Source: Datnioides undecimradiatus
Lineage: Eukaryota; Chordata; Actinopteri; Lobotiformes; Datnioididae
DNA: 64,000 nucleotides
Assembly (NCBI GenBank): GCA_008933995.1
Contig: WARS01002753.1
Coordinates: 124,001 to 188,000, forward strand
Direction of reading: 5' to 3'
Below, piece by piece: positions 1 through 14,800 of the stretch. A program made the position numbers and the translations under genes. The notes beneath the pieces were generated by a model. The model had not been told where the DNA came from, searched no databases, and saw nothing but the letters and a program-made list of their open reading frames with translations. Positions within the stretch are counted from its first letter, which is position 1. Each line of letters starts with the position of its first letter.

Positions 1-415
1 AGATGCATGTTATTTATAACTGAATTCTCATATTATTTGACATATCTGGTGCTTTTTCGGGATTTTATTTATTATTTAAAGGCGCCTCCTGCAGTTTCTG
101 ATGCCTTGTAATGATAGGAAGCAGGTTTTTAAGCATAGGTCTCAATTTTATTTGTCTCACATGCAGATGACTCCATAAACAGTCCTGCCAATGGTTTCCA
201 CAGATCTACAATAAAACAAGAAATGTAGCAACACTCCAACAATGGCAGCACAGCAAGACTGCAAGCTTCTTTAAAAACTGGCTTTGCACATACTACAAGG
301 AAGGAAATACATGTAAAACATCTATTAGGCCTCAAGGATGCACACAGTTCATCTTGGTGTGCAACACCTAATGTAAACAGAAATTTCCTGCAGAAACCTC
401 CATCATCCGTGCCCC

Positions 416-490
416 TTTAAAGGAGCAGCATGTACAATTTGATGACATCTAGTTGTGAAGTTGCAACCAAATGCTTCTACACCCACCTAC
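416..490 (+). repeat. MITE-like teleost dispersed repeat, fragment
   Basis: The segment opening TTTAAAGGAGCAGCATG and running through 'gacatctagttgtgaagttg' resembles a terminal portion of a repeat I remember as common in fish introns (a TTTAAAGG end followed by 'catctagtggtgaagttgca'). Family name and far end are not determined; identification is from memory only. Confidence 0.4.
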
Positions 491-792
491 CAATTATATT
501 TTTGAGTTTTCCACAATCCTAAATAGTGGAAGCGTAACGATACTGAACAAAAGAGGTCCGAGAATTGAGCCCTGGGGAACTCCACATCATCTTAGTACAA
601 TCAGATGTGTAATTACCAATCATGACTCAGTCGTCCTTAGGAACAGAAAGTCCAGTCCAGTTTTTTTAGACTGTCAAATAACATGTTGTGCTCTTATTCT
701 GTGTTAACATGTTACTCCGGTCTGTTTAACTGGCGTGAAGCAAACAGCCTCTGCTTGGGTTTCACAGCTATATTTCAGTATGACAGCAGCAT

Positions 793-833
793 GTCTGTCT
801 GTGTGTGTGTGCGAGAGAGAGAGGCAGAGAGAG
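793..833. repeat. Compound (GT)n/(GA)n microsatellite
   Basis: A run of GT units passes into GAGA units, seen directly. Confidence 0.85.
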
Positions 834-3800
834 AAATGTTGTGCTCACTTACATTTGAATTCCCTCCTTTCATGTCTGCTGACATTTGTGAACAGGCCCA
901 CACACAGTTATGTAAGAAAGAAACAGGTCCTTTGTCAGTGCTTTCCAAAAAAAATGACTCGTGGTTGTTTGCTCTGTCGCTCCTGTGGTGAAGATGAAAC
1001 TCTTACAACATCTAAACCATAAAGGAACAAATGAAACATACTTTTTTTGCATGTTTATTTCATTTTTATTCAAAAAAGGAAGTTTAAGTATTGAGAGAGA
1101 GATTTGCGGAATCCCCTCATACTGCTGAGAAAAGCGCTAACAGTTGTAAACAGACAAATGCTGTCAAAGTTAGCTTTTTATGGAGCTGTGGTTTAATTAT
1201 CTTAACATGATGGGTACATTGAAGCTTTGTGATCTTATTAACAGACAATTGCTCACTTCAAGATCTCATTAGCTTATAAAATGAATCTGTTATGTGCACA
1301 TTAGTTTGCACACAGTAGACACTGACAGTTAGAGGTGACAGATCAGAGCACGAGGCCTGAAATACCAAGAAAACCGTGTCTCTCACTCAGCTTCCTGCTG
1401 TACACAGTGCACAGTTATGGTTATTTAACATTAGGCATTTGTGTTTTGGACAGGCTACTTTCTCTAGTAGGTGGTTGTTGGTGGTGCTAATTTAGTAATT
1501 AATTGATTTGTTTGCACCAATCAGATTCAGCAACATTTAAGTTATTACAGTTAAGACAGTTATGACGTTTGCTTCTGCTGCAACACACACTGATGAAGAA
1601 GGTTTTTCTTAGGTCAACCTGCTTTAACTGATTGTTTTGATGTCTTGGATGCAACAAAAAGGAGTGGTGAAAGTCACGTAATCAGTTTATAAGTTGATGT
1701 GCTTATTAGCAAATAGTTGCATTATCAATAATCCTGTTTATGGCCACCTCTCTTTTTGTGTTTCCACTAACTCCTGAGGGAAACATCTGGATCTTCGGCT
1801 GCTCTAAATGCTTGACTGGGTTCACAGTCGTCTTGCTTACTGCGTTCACCACAAGTGCACCCACAGCCAATGTTTCACAAGCAACAAAGCAGCAGACAGT
1901 CATTGATTAAAACACATCGGTAGCAGCTAGCAACCAAGAGTGATGGGTTAAGGGTTTTCTGCAAACTGGCAGTCATGGTTTGCTGAAGCAGCAGCCAATA
2001 GCAGATTTTGATTTTTGTGCAGAGCAACCACTGTAAATTCATGACAAACAATAAAGCAGGGTGAATCAGATCGCACACATTTGGCTTTATGGAGTAAATA
2101 ATGTACTAATTCACAGCCAGCCCGTTGAATAGCTCTGCTATAAACCTGATATTGGCCAAAGCCAAACCTGATGTCTGCAGCTCTGCTTAAATGCAGCGAG
2201 TGCCCAGTTAGAGTGAGAGTGCACAACGCAGAGTTAGTCACATTTAATGAGTCGATCTGAAGAGCTGAAGCCTGGAAACATTTACCTGACGGCCATTAAT
2301 GTACATTTTGAGTGGCATGTTTTGCTTCACTAGTGACGAGTCCCAAAGCTCCAATCGTCCAAACGCTGGCTTGGACACACACTCACACCCAAAGTCACAC
2401 TCAACTCACATTCAATTTCATTTTTCAGTTTAAGGATAAGAGTACTCCTCTGTGATTGAATGAAGGCCTGCATCCAACTCTGAATACAACATGATACTGA
2501 GGCTAACCCCGATATGCCATGAGCGCAGCTCCCCCCGTTCAAAAACACCATCTGATCAAGTGAGCACGTCACTGTCTCGTCCCCAAACGCTACACACCAA
2601 CTTTTTCAAATATAATTTCCAGAAAGACGAATCTCTGGGCCAATGCTGTAAATGTGTCTGTGTGACAGTTTTACCCTGTAAAGCTGAGACACTTTGCTCT
2701 AAATCCTCCATCAGAATGAATCACTTTTCAAAACAAAACCGTCCTCTTAAATTAATGACATGCGTTGAGCATTTTAGCCTCCTTCTGACCGCAGCCTTTG
2801 CCATCTGTTCCTCGTTATGACAACTGTATCCTCATATAACATAAAACCCGATGAATCCCCGTGTCGTTCGTCATCGTGATGAATGCCACAACACGGCTCT
2901 TATCTCGTCCTATGTTTCACATACATGTTGTCACACCTCAGTGTTGTGATCTCTGCCGGGACTGACGAGCTCACGGCCCCGCGGCTCCACTCTGACGTGG
3001 ATTTATAACACAGACTTGGATGCTGGACGGAGGCGCCTGGACTCGACAGTGGTGTTGTGTTCTTGGACGCGGCGCCGTCAGATGTTTTCAGGATAATCCT
3101 GGTGGGGGCCGCTGAGCTTGTTATTGTTGAAACGCTGTCAGCTAAATTAACGAATAGCGCCTTGAGAGCCGGGAGATTAATAACGTGAAGCTTTGCTAAA
3201 ACAAACTATTAACAAAGCCACAACTTCTCAAAGGACCACCGGGGTGAACCGTCTTTAACAAACTTGGTATTGCCTACATTGCTTGTGAGCAGACTGCGGG
3301 TTTAACTTTAAAAGAAGATAATTGGTGTTAAAATGTGAAATTTTAGATTTAAATATACAAATATCCATTTTGTAAACTTAGTAAAGGTTTCAGTGGATGT
3401 GTTAAGAGAACTGGACACTTGTCCAGCTGTCTGTCAGCAGAGGGGCTGTTAAGGAGAAACTCTGGGCTGTTATTTAACTCTTAAGTTTTGATCGACAGAT
3501 TCCTGTGACCGCAAATGATTTGGCAGCCAACATCACAATAAAAAAAACATTGTGGCTGGAGGGAAAACCGCAGGCTCTTAATCAGTAGGAAGTGGAACCA
3601 GACGTCTTCGACGGCCAGTGGCTTTAAAATTGGCACCCAGCGTCATCTAAACCAACATGGCGAACGTGGAAACCAGCGTGCAGCGTACTAGCATATTGAT
3701 ATCCACATTTATCTTAAAATGCCATGAGCAGAGCTGTTAGCGTGGCTGTAGCCTGTTATTTTTTTTTGTTTTGTGCACTTGTTTTTCTCTAAAAACAGCA

Positions 3801-4756
3801 TTTTCTCTGTTAAAGCTGTTCCCACAGACAACACAACAAACAAATGGGATTAACTGGGATTAACTGAGGTTTAAAACCCAACAGCCATTAAAGCTAACTC
3901 CTGGACAGACCAGGACTTTGTTAAGCTAACAAACATGCACACAGTGACGCTCTTTGCAACCCAGTAATTTGTCATGTTTTGACTGAACCGACTGATGTTA
4001 TGTTGTTGACTGCTGACCTTTCTTGGGTCCAGTCTGACGTGGAATGAACCAAAGGTTAGCTCAGATCAGATGGACCTGCACAAAGGCCTTCAAAAGGAGG
4101 ATCTCTGCGGCAGGGACCATACCTCATAAAACTGCAGATTATAATCCTAGTAATTAATCATCAGACATTCCCATTAAATATTTGGTCTCAAGTAGAGTTT
4201 TATTAAGTTTTGTCCAAGCAGAACAACAAAACCCAAATGCATCTGGGTTGAAGAAGCAGAAAAACCTCAAAATGATTAAACCAGAATGTGGGAAGGTCCA
4301 TGAAACTGGGGAAAATCTGAATTTGCCTTTTGTTTTTTTAATTGATTGACTCATTTCAGCTCTAAAAGTCCATCAGCTTGTACTCATGTCCTCACATGGA
4401 GAGAAATACACAAACACACACACATACACTCAGATGGGGTCATCAACACCCAGCCCTCCGTCTTCAGGTGACCTTTTCACAGTCCCATGACCCACGTTTG
4501 CCGCTAAAGTGTGTGCAGTTGTGCAGCGGCTCGAGGCGGCGGCACAACTGGCGGCGGCAGCAGGCAGATCCGTATCTCAAAGCCGGCCTGCAGCCTCTCA
4601 GCAGCATCTCAAAATTGCAAATGAAGAACATGAGAGCTGTGAGGGATCAGAACCGGTGGACATGTGCTGGACAATAACAAACCATGAATTTCTAAGCATT
4701 CCCACAAGCTGTGTTGTGGTCCACCTTGTTAAACATGTGGTTCCCATTGTGGCCAG

Positions 4757-4758
<2 letters not shown>

Positions 4759-4792
<34 letters not shown>
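4759..4792. repeat. (CT)n microsatellite
   Basis: About 17 CT units with one interruption. Confidence 0.9.
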
Positions 4793-5847
4793 GGCTTTTT
4801 TTCACTGACTCGCTCCAAGTACAACAAACTCTTGAGTTGAATCTGTAGACCAGTTGTAAGACCCAGTTTGGCCTCCATTTTGGCTGCTATGTCACTGCAT
4901 GTGTGCGTGAGTGAAGCGTAATAGATGATAGATACGACTAATATTTCATGAGATTGTGAAAATCATTATCTGCAGGAATTAAACACTCGCGCGTTGCCGC
5001 CTTAGTTTGGCCAACGCCTTTCATAATACGCAGTCCCACCATCCAGCGTATAATAATAAAGGCACTTATTGACCCAGTGTGGACAGAGCGTCTCTTAAAT
5101 ACCTTCAACAGCACATTAGGGTCAATTTAAATGAAGACGAATGAATGCAGATTGAATTTTTACATTTACGGGACCAAAAGGAGCCACATCGCTTCACTTT
5201 GCAAGGTTGGATCAACATCATTAACCTTTCAGACGTCGCTGCTCGCCATGTATCATGGTAGAGATGGATGATTCAAACAAATCATACTTATACATGATTA
5301 GTTTTAGCCCAGAAACCATAAAAATCAGAAGCATAACCTCGTCACTCTTGATTTGTGCCACAGATTTATGACTTCTGATGATGTTAGACTCATTTTTGAG
5401 AGTATTTGTAACTTAAATTTCTTGAATTCTGTCTTTAATCACGGTATACTGCCCAGCTATCCCAGCTCCATGATTTTTTACAACAGTGGCTCTGACACAA
5501 CATCATGCAAACACAACTATTTTTGTAAAAGAGAGGAAAAAAGACTTTTCAGGGGAGTAAAAATATAGTTATAAAATAAATTTTCATATACTTGATGTGA
5601 TCTGTGACTTTAAAATAAAAGATTTTAAATTGTTTAAACTGTGCACTGCTGCAGCTTCAACCTTTGTTTATGTTTCAGTCGGCTACAATCACGTTTTAAC
5701 CTCGATTTATGTGTTTGAATCAACAGGAAGGCACTTAATGACTTGAAAATGGCTACGACCAATGACAAATGTCAAACCTAACCCTGTTGCATTGTATCAC
5801 CCGTGCATTATGTCATCAGTTGTCACCATATTTGTTTCTTTCTGCAG

Positions 5848-8800
5848 GTCCCCCAGGGCCGAAGGGAGAGAAGGGCGATACAGGGCCGCTGGGGGCCCCC
5901 GGGGCTCCTGGGATGACAGGATTAAGAGGTCAGTGCAACCATGCTGCCTTTCATCAGGTACTGAATAACATTGAAAGTTAAACATTACAGTAATCATACT
6001 TGTCAAATGAAGCATTAAAGGAATATTTGATTTTGGGAGATATTTACTTTCTTCATTTTACTGCGACATGCAATTCGACATTTTGGGAAATGTACTAATT
6101 TGCTATCTTTTAGCTAAAAAGCAACCCGTTGATATGCTAATTCATCGTGAATCCCACACACTGCATCAAATATAATAGGAAACAAGAAACTCTTGCACAA
6201 ACCATTGCACAACATTTATGATTTTAGTCAAATGACTCACTGAAATCGATGCTCCCACGCTGATTTTTAAATATTATTTATTTTTTTATTCCCTTTTAAA
6301 AGAAATCATGGAAATGAAACTGACTCTTTGTATTACCTAGAAAAATGGCCCTTTTGATGAATTTAACTGGCATTATTGTAGTTTAGCTTCTGTTGTATCA
6401 TATTTAAACCTACTGAAATGCTTCTAAGAAAAGGAAACATCATAAATATTAAAGAACTACTGCTTTAATACAATTTCCCTTGATTTAATGAATGTGGAGC
6501 AAGAGATGCACAAGCTCGGTGTCAAGTAGAGTCTGAGTTTTTGATTTACTCCATTGTTTTTTGCGCTAGCGTGGCTTTTGGATGAGTTTTACAAACCCCA
6601 AGGTCATAATAATGTCCAATGTAAACACCGAATTTTGAGTTACAAGCCCTTTTCTCTACCCAAGTGGATTTAGCTTTGAGTGGCATGAAAGGTGAAAATG
6701 GAACTACCCTTTGCACAGAACAGACTTTGGCTGGCGTCGTTACCCCTGCTTTTACATTTAGTTGCATTAATAACGCAGTGAGCACGGAGAATAAAAGAGG
6801 TCATTTAAATCTGCTTAAGGAAACAAGGCCCCAGACTTTTGGATGGGGATTTATTTTCAGACAGGGTGTGGACAGGCCCAATGCGATGGGTCATCTATCT
6901 TTGTCCTGCAGGTAATTCCACCAAAAACCACAACATGAACCTTCATCCAGACAGAAATTGGCACCTCAGGACCATGAAATGACTATTTTTCATAGATACT
7001 GTAAAACAAAAACAACGAGGATGTGAAACCAGATGTTTTATGGAACTTTTCCAGCTTGGTACCTCTTGAATCATCACCCCTCAGCTCCTCCCCTGTCATC
7101 ATCCATTCCAACATTCCCGGGCCGATGAACTGCAGCTCTCACATGACATTTCCAAGAAGCATTATCTTCCTGCTGAAAGGACCCCCACCCCGCTCACACA
7201 CCAACCACCACTTTGCGACCATAGTTCCAGGAAAAAGTGAATACAAAGAATTTGGAGCTGTACGGATGAAAGTAAAAGGCTTTTTTTTTTTAAAAAGGGA
7301 CCAAAACAGATCTACCCCCAACGTTCATGGAGCTGCGGTCTTCAGAGACAGATGTCATCTTTTAAGCAAATAACTCTAAGTGGTCCATCTCTGCAGGGTT
7401 CAACAATTATGGACCACAAGCAGCAGGACAAAGCCCATTTTTGTTGACTGCGTCTTTGAATTCGATGTATATTCACAGAAAGGAATTCACACAAATTGGT
7501 GGGAATGACATGTTAAACAATGGGAAAACAAGTTTCTGTCTGATCCTGGCTAATTTCGAACTTAACCGACGACTTATGCAACACATTTCAGATCATTCAC
7601 ATGCCTAATACAACCTAAAAACATGATCTTTTGCTAAACTCAACCAAGTGGTTTCGTTTCCTAATGTGACCTGAACCAAGTCAAACTCTTTATTGATGTT
7701 ATCATGGTTTGGACATGTGCACTGCACTCAATTTGAAAGTGTGAGGTCGTGAAGTGAAGAAACTAGGCTGAACTTGGACTTCATTATATGGGACTGAATG
7801 GACCTGTGAGGACTCCCAGAGTAATTTATAGCCATTATCAATCAAACCGTAGTCTAGTCTAGTCCGTGTTGTCATTTCATGCATACATGTTGATCATTTA
7901 CACACGTTCACATACTGATAGCACAGCCTTCAGTTCAGTATCTTGCCCAAAGACACTTTGACATGCAGACTGGAGGAAGCAAGGGATTGAACCATAAATC
8001 CAGAAAGTGTTTTTTGTCCCATGAGTGACCTAAACAGTCCGCACATCACCAATTTAAAATAGATTCATCTTTGAAGTTTCATCGGGACGAGTGCAGCGAA
8101 AGCGCTAGGGGAAGTTAAACTGTCATCAAGTCATCTTGCTGCATCACATGTGAAGTCAACAAATTGCCTAATTAACGATGGTTTTTCTTTAATTTATTGG
8201 GTTTTTTTTAAAATTGATTAAAAGTGACCCACGCTATTAGCAGGCCAACATAATCTGTTTGTAATGCAGCACATGTGCTTCAGTTGTTCAGCGGACGCCA
8301 AAGGAATCTGTCATCGCATTCAGTCTCTTGAAATCCTTCTGGACTTGTTGAGCGATCTAGTTGGACTGTCCTGCAGAACACAAAGAGAACTTCTTCCAAA
8401 ATATGATTGATAGCGTTTCCCGGTGGGGTTTTTTTGTTTTTTTCTTTTGACCCTTTAAAGCAGAAAGACAGAAAACATGACATCATCCATCATCAGTTTA
8501 TGTTGTGTCTTCGGCTCGAATGCGTTCAGTCTAATTATTTCACTCCGACTGCTGAGTAGTCACAACAATGTAATCAGAGCGTGTCGGGACACGGCGACAT
8601 TCGACAAAGACCGTGCTCACGTTGGCGGCGCAATCAATAACTCATTGCCGCATTAATTTTGAGAAATTTGAGAGTGTTTACTGCAAACAGACGCTCTCAC
8701 CGTGGCCCACAGGGTAGACGTTTGCATGATTGTTTTAATGGAACAAAACAAAGGATGGTGCTCGTCCTCGGATGCCAACAAGTGTTTCGGAGACTCAGGC

Positions 8801-11800
8801 GTTGGCAGATGGTGGTGGAAGCGAAAGATCAGCATTAACATCACTTTCAGCATCTTTGTGTCTTCGGTGGAGGCGTACTGGAACTGTGTCCTCAAGTTAA
8901 CTTCAATAAGTTATTAATGAATGTCCTCATTGTAATGATTTCTGCAGCTCCTATGATTCATGCCTTTTGCTGGATTGGACGATCTCCACTTCTATATTCG
9001 AGTTTAGACTGAGTTTAGAAATTGTTTATTTAGTGGAGACACTCAAAATTAACTCCAGAAGTGATTTCAAAACCTCCGGGGAGGACAGAAAGATTTGAAA
9101 AAACAGTGATTTCAACTTTAATCTTTCAGTCTCAGAGACTAATTCTGCTAGTCTGCACTCAACTCTTGGCCAGCATGATTAATCCTAATAGCAGATAAAA
9201 GCCTGAATGGTGTCACAGCTCATGTCAGTGACCGATATTGCAGCACACAATGACCACACATGTACTTATTTGATGTAATCATTCATCGTAATCAATCATT
9301 TTGCTTGTTTTTCAGGGTTTACAGGCGAAAAGGGCATCCAGGGCCCTCGGGGAATGAAAGGGCCAAGTGGGGCCGACGGCGTTCAGGGACAGAAGGGGGA
9401 TGTTGGGCCCACTGGTCCTAGAGGTATGTCTGTCACTTATAAATGGTCAGTTTTAGCTTTTCTGCTCTATTCAAGCAATTGACAGTGGAGTTTTGCTCAT
9501 TCCTGGGGCCACAGTCAGGAAGTGTCTTAAAGGAAACACCTATTACAATTATAGTATAATATAATAATCACAATGTGGCCAATGTGAGCTCTCATTAGTA
9601 GACTAGAAGTCTGATTACAACAGTTTGTCATTCACAAGTCGGTAGAAACCTCCCGGCAGTCTCGTACAACTCACAGCTGAATCTTGTCAACGCGTTCACA
9701 GCTCAAATCATTTCAGACTGCTCAAACTGAGCAACGTGCATGAGATGTTGACTTTATTACCGGAGGAGGAACGTCCCTCCTTCCTCACAGGGAGGCACGA
9801 TCGAATCGTTCACACATCTTCAATCACAAACAGGTGGCACTGTTCTCTTTCTACATTAAACCACGGAAGCTGTAGCCGATTTACTATCGTTACCACATAT
9901 GATAAGTTAGCTGTGAAGTGATGAATGCATTTTTTCTGATTGGTATAAAAACATCAGAATGACGATGATGTATGATTCATACGTGCACAGACTAAGTGCA
10001 TACAGATAGAGACAAACTCATATGCATGAAAACAGCAAACAACTGATGCTGAATTTACTCCTCAAACATCATTTCTGGAGGCTGTCCTCCAGCTTAATGC
10101 TGTTAAAACCTGTTGACATAGTACAAAGAGCAGGGTCTGGTGCATTCACACAAAAACAGTCACCATCGACTTCCTTTTAGCCAATTTTAACTTAACTAAC
10201 ATAATTATTTGAATACAGGCCATGATCGTTTCCCAAATCTATGCTTGATGCTGAAACCTAACAAAAGTGCAAGATTAACAACAATGGAGGCCACCAGACT
10301 TCGGCTTTTCCTGCTCGTCCAAAACTCCTTAAATGCAGATTATTCTGAGCAAGCTTTATTTTGAAAGTCTAACTGGACTTTTCATATTTGTTTTGAGCCG
10401 TGCACATGCAAAACCGATGCAAGAGGGGTCCCACCAGCGTTTGATCTGTAGGGCTACTGACTAAGATGTTTGAGAAGTTTGGAGTAAGAGCTAGTTAGAT
10501 AGTCAGTCTGCCTTTCTACTGAAAGTTGTGAACTATTCCACCCACCTTCTGTCTCTCAACATTTTTAAAGGTTTGCAGACCCACAGCAAGCTCACAAATC
10601 TAATTCTTGCACAGCTTTTTGTGGAGAGTGTTTTAAGGACATCAGTCATTCCTATATATGATGAATAATCCATATTGAGCATTAAATAGTGTCAAAACAG
10701 CTGAATATACCATTATGCATTGTATGAGGACAAATCCTTCGCTATTCTGTATTTCCAGTAGTTTTCCATTGCACACTATGACTATGAAATATGTATTCCT
10801 TTGACATGAGTGTTCAAATTTTCCAAGTAGACATAAGAATAATCTGCAGAAACACAGATTTAGATGCCAAGTTTTGGAATAAAAAAGCTGAACACGATAC
10901 CATGGTGACCTTGTGCGGAGATTACTTTCTTTCTGTCCTTTCTTATTTTGTCTGCCTTTCCTTCCATCCACACATCCACCAGTTTATCCAGGCTAGTCCT
11001 CGGTTTATCTACATAAACCCCCGGGGAGTCGATGTTTCCACTCTGGCATCACCAGCTGACCGATGCCAGCGATAACAAAAACACACTCAGACACGCAGAA
11101 TACTGTTGGGAAAAACACAGCCATGACCAATATGATAAGGCGCTGCAGCCTTTATTTGTGTGAGCATGTCATTATGTGCCTATGTCGTATGGGTGTTCAG
11201 CCAACAGCTGTTGCAGATCAGAGTTGGGTTTGGCTGAAATGTCCAGTGTTGGACTCCCACAGTCCCTATGTTTGTTGGCCAGTAGCTCCCAAAACCTTGG
11301 ACCAGGCTGATCTGTTGTCTGCACACTGAGTGCATGTGCTTAGTTGTTATATAGCACCAGAGTCCACTTTAATGTTGGTGCATTTTCATGTAAATACCCA
11401 ACACTGGTTGCTTTAACTGTGCTGCCCCTGTTGTGCGTGTAGGTACAAAGCTATGCAGCAAGTCTCCTGTAAATGGTGAAGACAGCACTTGGCCTTTGAG
11501 GTCTTCACTGGAAGCTACTGTGAAACTGCGACGACAGTGGACGACAAATTCAATTAGGCTAAACTGATTTCACATCAGAGAGAAGTGCAAACACCGACAA
11601 AGTACATTGAGAAAGTCGGACCAAAAGTACTGTAAAATGAGTTGGTACAAGAATCAGGAACCTGGATTTACAAATATATCAATAGATGTTAGATAAATCA
11701 AGTTGTCTCTCATGTATCACAAGGGAGGATCAAGTTCAAAGACTTCAAATGTTTGGTGATGTAGGGACCAGTCGGTTAAGTGGCAAAACAGACCCAGCAG

Positions 11801-14800
11801 CTGATAACATGCTAGAGTCAGTCAGTCAGTCACAACACCAACCTGTTTCCTCTGTATTTGGCTGCTTACTGCCTCCTGATCTCACACCATTTAATTCAGT
11901 TTAAGGTTTTATTTAAAAAGGAAAAGAAAGCTCACTAACAAACCTGCTTGCTAATTGTCAGGTTTGTTGGGTCTTTTGCTAACGGAACAAGCAAAGCTAA
12001 TCTACAGTGTTTTCCTGCGCTTAACTGGAAGGGAAATCCATCAAACAACCAAATTAAGGCTTCTGCAATTACTACTTATTCTCAGATTCCAAACAGTGGA
12101 AGCATAATGTTTTGCAAACAACTGTCACTGTGTATTGTGTTTGTTTTGATCAGTGAAACATGTAGAAATGATCAGTTGGAAAAAATGTTTTGTTAAAAAT
12201 CATACTTTCTATTTTAATTTGACGTAACAGGCCATTAATTTGTTTTGAGTGAACCAGGGAAAACATTAGCTCAGGCAGCAACGTTCAGCATGGTGAATAA
12301 GCGTGAAAAGAGTGTGCCCACGAAAAAAAAAAGTTTTAGTCCTGGCGACATTGTTTAATTGACAAGTTAATTATGAAAACTGGCTGAAAACGGCGCCCAA
12401 ATAAACGTTTTTCAGGGAAAATTCAGACGAGATGAAGAAAGCAAGGATCTTCACGGATGTTTGGCCATCTCCACTCTGGCAGTTTACAACAATGTCTGTC
12501 TGTGCTTCCACCCATCTGGAGTCTGGTTGTGGGTTTAACAAACCAGTGAAGGGTGAAGAGTTTGTGGACCTTCTGGTGTGAACGGGGCCTCAGTGGAAAG
12601 CAGTTGCTCAGCTGTAGAGGGAGGAGGGACACTGAAAGGCTTGTTAAAACAGCACCGGGAAGCCGCATGGTTTCTTTTGACAGATGAATAGACTGAGCAG
12701 AGAGTGCATTAGGTGTTGGCTTTTTCTTTGGTTGTAAACCGTCATCGATCAGGCAGATCCAAGTTGGACAAGCTCGGTTTAAAGCTGCATTAATAAATTA
12801 GTCACTTGGGTAAAGGAAAACCTCCACAACAAGCCCACAAAAGTTATCACATCATCAAGTGGGTAGCAAATAAGCAAACCACTGGCTATTTAACCATCCA
12901 ATCCAGTAACCTCAGCATTCATTTGGGGTGTTTTGGACACGCGATGAACAGTTGCATTCACTTGCATTTTAGCTTTGTTTTGGTCTCCACCAACAACATC
13001 TACATCTTAAACTGCTAAACTGTCCACTGTGCTGCCATTTGGTGCCCAACGTGGCTTCACCAAAGTCTCCAAAGTCCATAGCCTTGCTAGCAATTTGCTA
13101 GGCTGTAGCCTACTTATAGAAGCGGTGGTGCTTTGAGCTAAATGCTAAAGGTTTGTTAATATGCTAACAGTGACAATGTATGTATTTTATAAGTACAGCT
13201 AGAGCTGATGAGAATGTCCTGACTTTTGCAGATATATATCCTTTAAGACTAAAATAATAGATCTGCTGGTGGCGCTAGAGGTAAAGTCAGGGGGTCTACT
13301 AAGTAATCGAGGTTGATTATCTGGTCAATATGAATACATGTGCAAACTTTAATGTCAATGCATCAAATAGTTATTGAGATATTTCAGCCTAAAACAAAAT
13401 GGGACTTCTCCATTCATATAGCCATGATGCTAAAATAGTTTTTATTTACTGAAGCTTTAAGTACTTATATTTAAGACGTTCATCCACCAGCATATGAAAT
13501 TAATTCTGCAGTTTTAAATCAAATGCATCTGCTATCTCCTGTGGCTGGGAAGTAGCTGGTGTTTTTCTTGCAGTGTTATTTAGTTGTTAAGGATGTGGTC
13601 TAAGATGGAGGTGACACTGACGGCTGAGGGCGTCACAGGCAGGGTGTGGCGTTCGCTACACACTGAGCAGTAACACATGGTAGGTGGGACCGAGTGCCAC
13701 CTCGGCTGGCAGCCTCCCTGCGGCTTGGATGTGAAAATAGAGTCAAATTAAAGGCGGGACGAACGCCAGCTTGGAGTCAATCCTCTTATGGCTTCATGGC
13801 AAAAACAGACATGAGGTTTCAAACCTCGGGGCTGACAGTGAGGAACAAACAGTGCTGTAACAGGCTCCTTTGGAATAGAAACCTATTTTGAAATGAAAAC
13901 AAATGAGAAATAGTTGTATCCAAGGTGCTGATTGGAGGAGGTCTCTTACGTAAATGTGCCGTAATTTCGCCGAAAACCACGAGTGAGAGCATCTTTACTT
14001 ACGCCGATTGAGCGGTGTGGCACTGCACTCACTTTTCCAACGTGCAGCCATCTACGGTGTAAAGACATTTTAAGAAATTACCTTGAATCTGGTGCCTTTT
14101 CATTTCAGTCCAAAAACAAAATCTGTTTTCAACGCTCCTGCCTTCTCTCGCTGCTTCCTGTCTTTCAACCCCATTCACCTCCACTCCACAGCAGAGAAAA
14201 ATAACATCCAACCGCAACTTTTAGAGGTAAATTAAGCACCGGACGCAGGGTGGGTATCCTCTAATTTTACATTTTATGCCTATATCACAAGGCACGATTA
14301 CAGGGCTGGTTATTTTAAAATATACAAAGGAGTACAAAGGAGAGGAAATGGGTGTGAGGTGGTGGAAAGGTTTTAAAATGTAAACCTGTCGATGGTCGGG
14401 CTGCTCCTGTGTGTGATTTCATTTGCACCAACACATTTCTGCCCCCCGTGGTTGTCGCTGTGGTTTACATGCTGCGACCTTGGGGTGAGAGTGGAGGGTT
14501 CAGCTGATGAATAGGTCTATCTTTGTCAGTGTGAGATCAAAAAGGGACATTTTTAGCATCTGCAGTTATATCTGTGTGTCAGGTTGAGGCTGCTTCTACT
14601 TAATAAGAACAAAATCACATTTTGGTAATGATTTACAATGATATCTCACTCAACAAAGCCATAAACTGATTATTAAATGTGTTATTTTTCTGTTTTGTCC
14701 TCAGGGGACAGAGGAGAAAGAGGGTTGAAGGGTGAGAAGGGGGAACGAGGAGACAGAGGAGACAAAACAGGTAAGAGCTGCTGCGTTTACAAAGCTAACA

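Larger units (their letters stand above)
1..5847. other. scara5 intron sequence upstream of first visible collagen exon
   Basis: No exon could be supported. The stretch contains short ORFs without recognisable domains, a GT/GA-rich run, a (CT)n tract and a probable MITE-like repeat near 416-490. Around 540-600 a translated piece (RGPRIEPWGTPH) resembles the reverse-transcriptase tail of fish LINEs, but it is too short to classify. Confidence 0.6.
5929..9315. other. scara5 intron between collagen exons 1 and 2 of this window
   Basis: Non-coding. It contains two fragments that look like common teleost repeats (6014-6150 and 7880-8005) and no other supported feature. The 116-residue ORF at 7023-7373 shows no domain and no splice context. 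Confidence 0.6.
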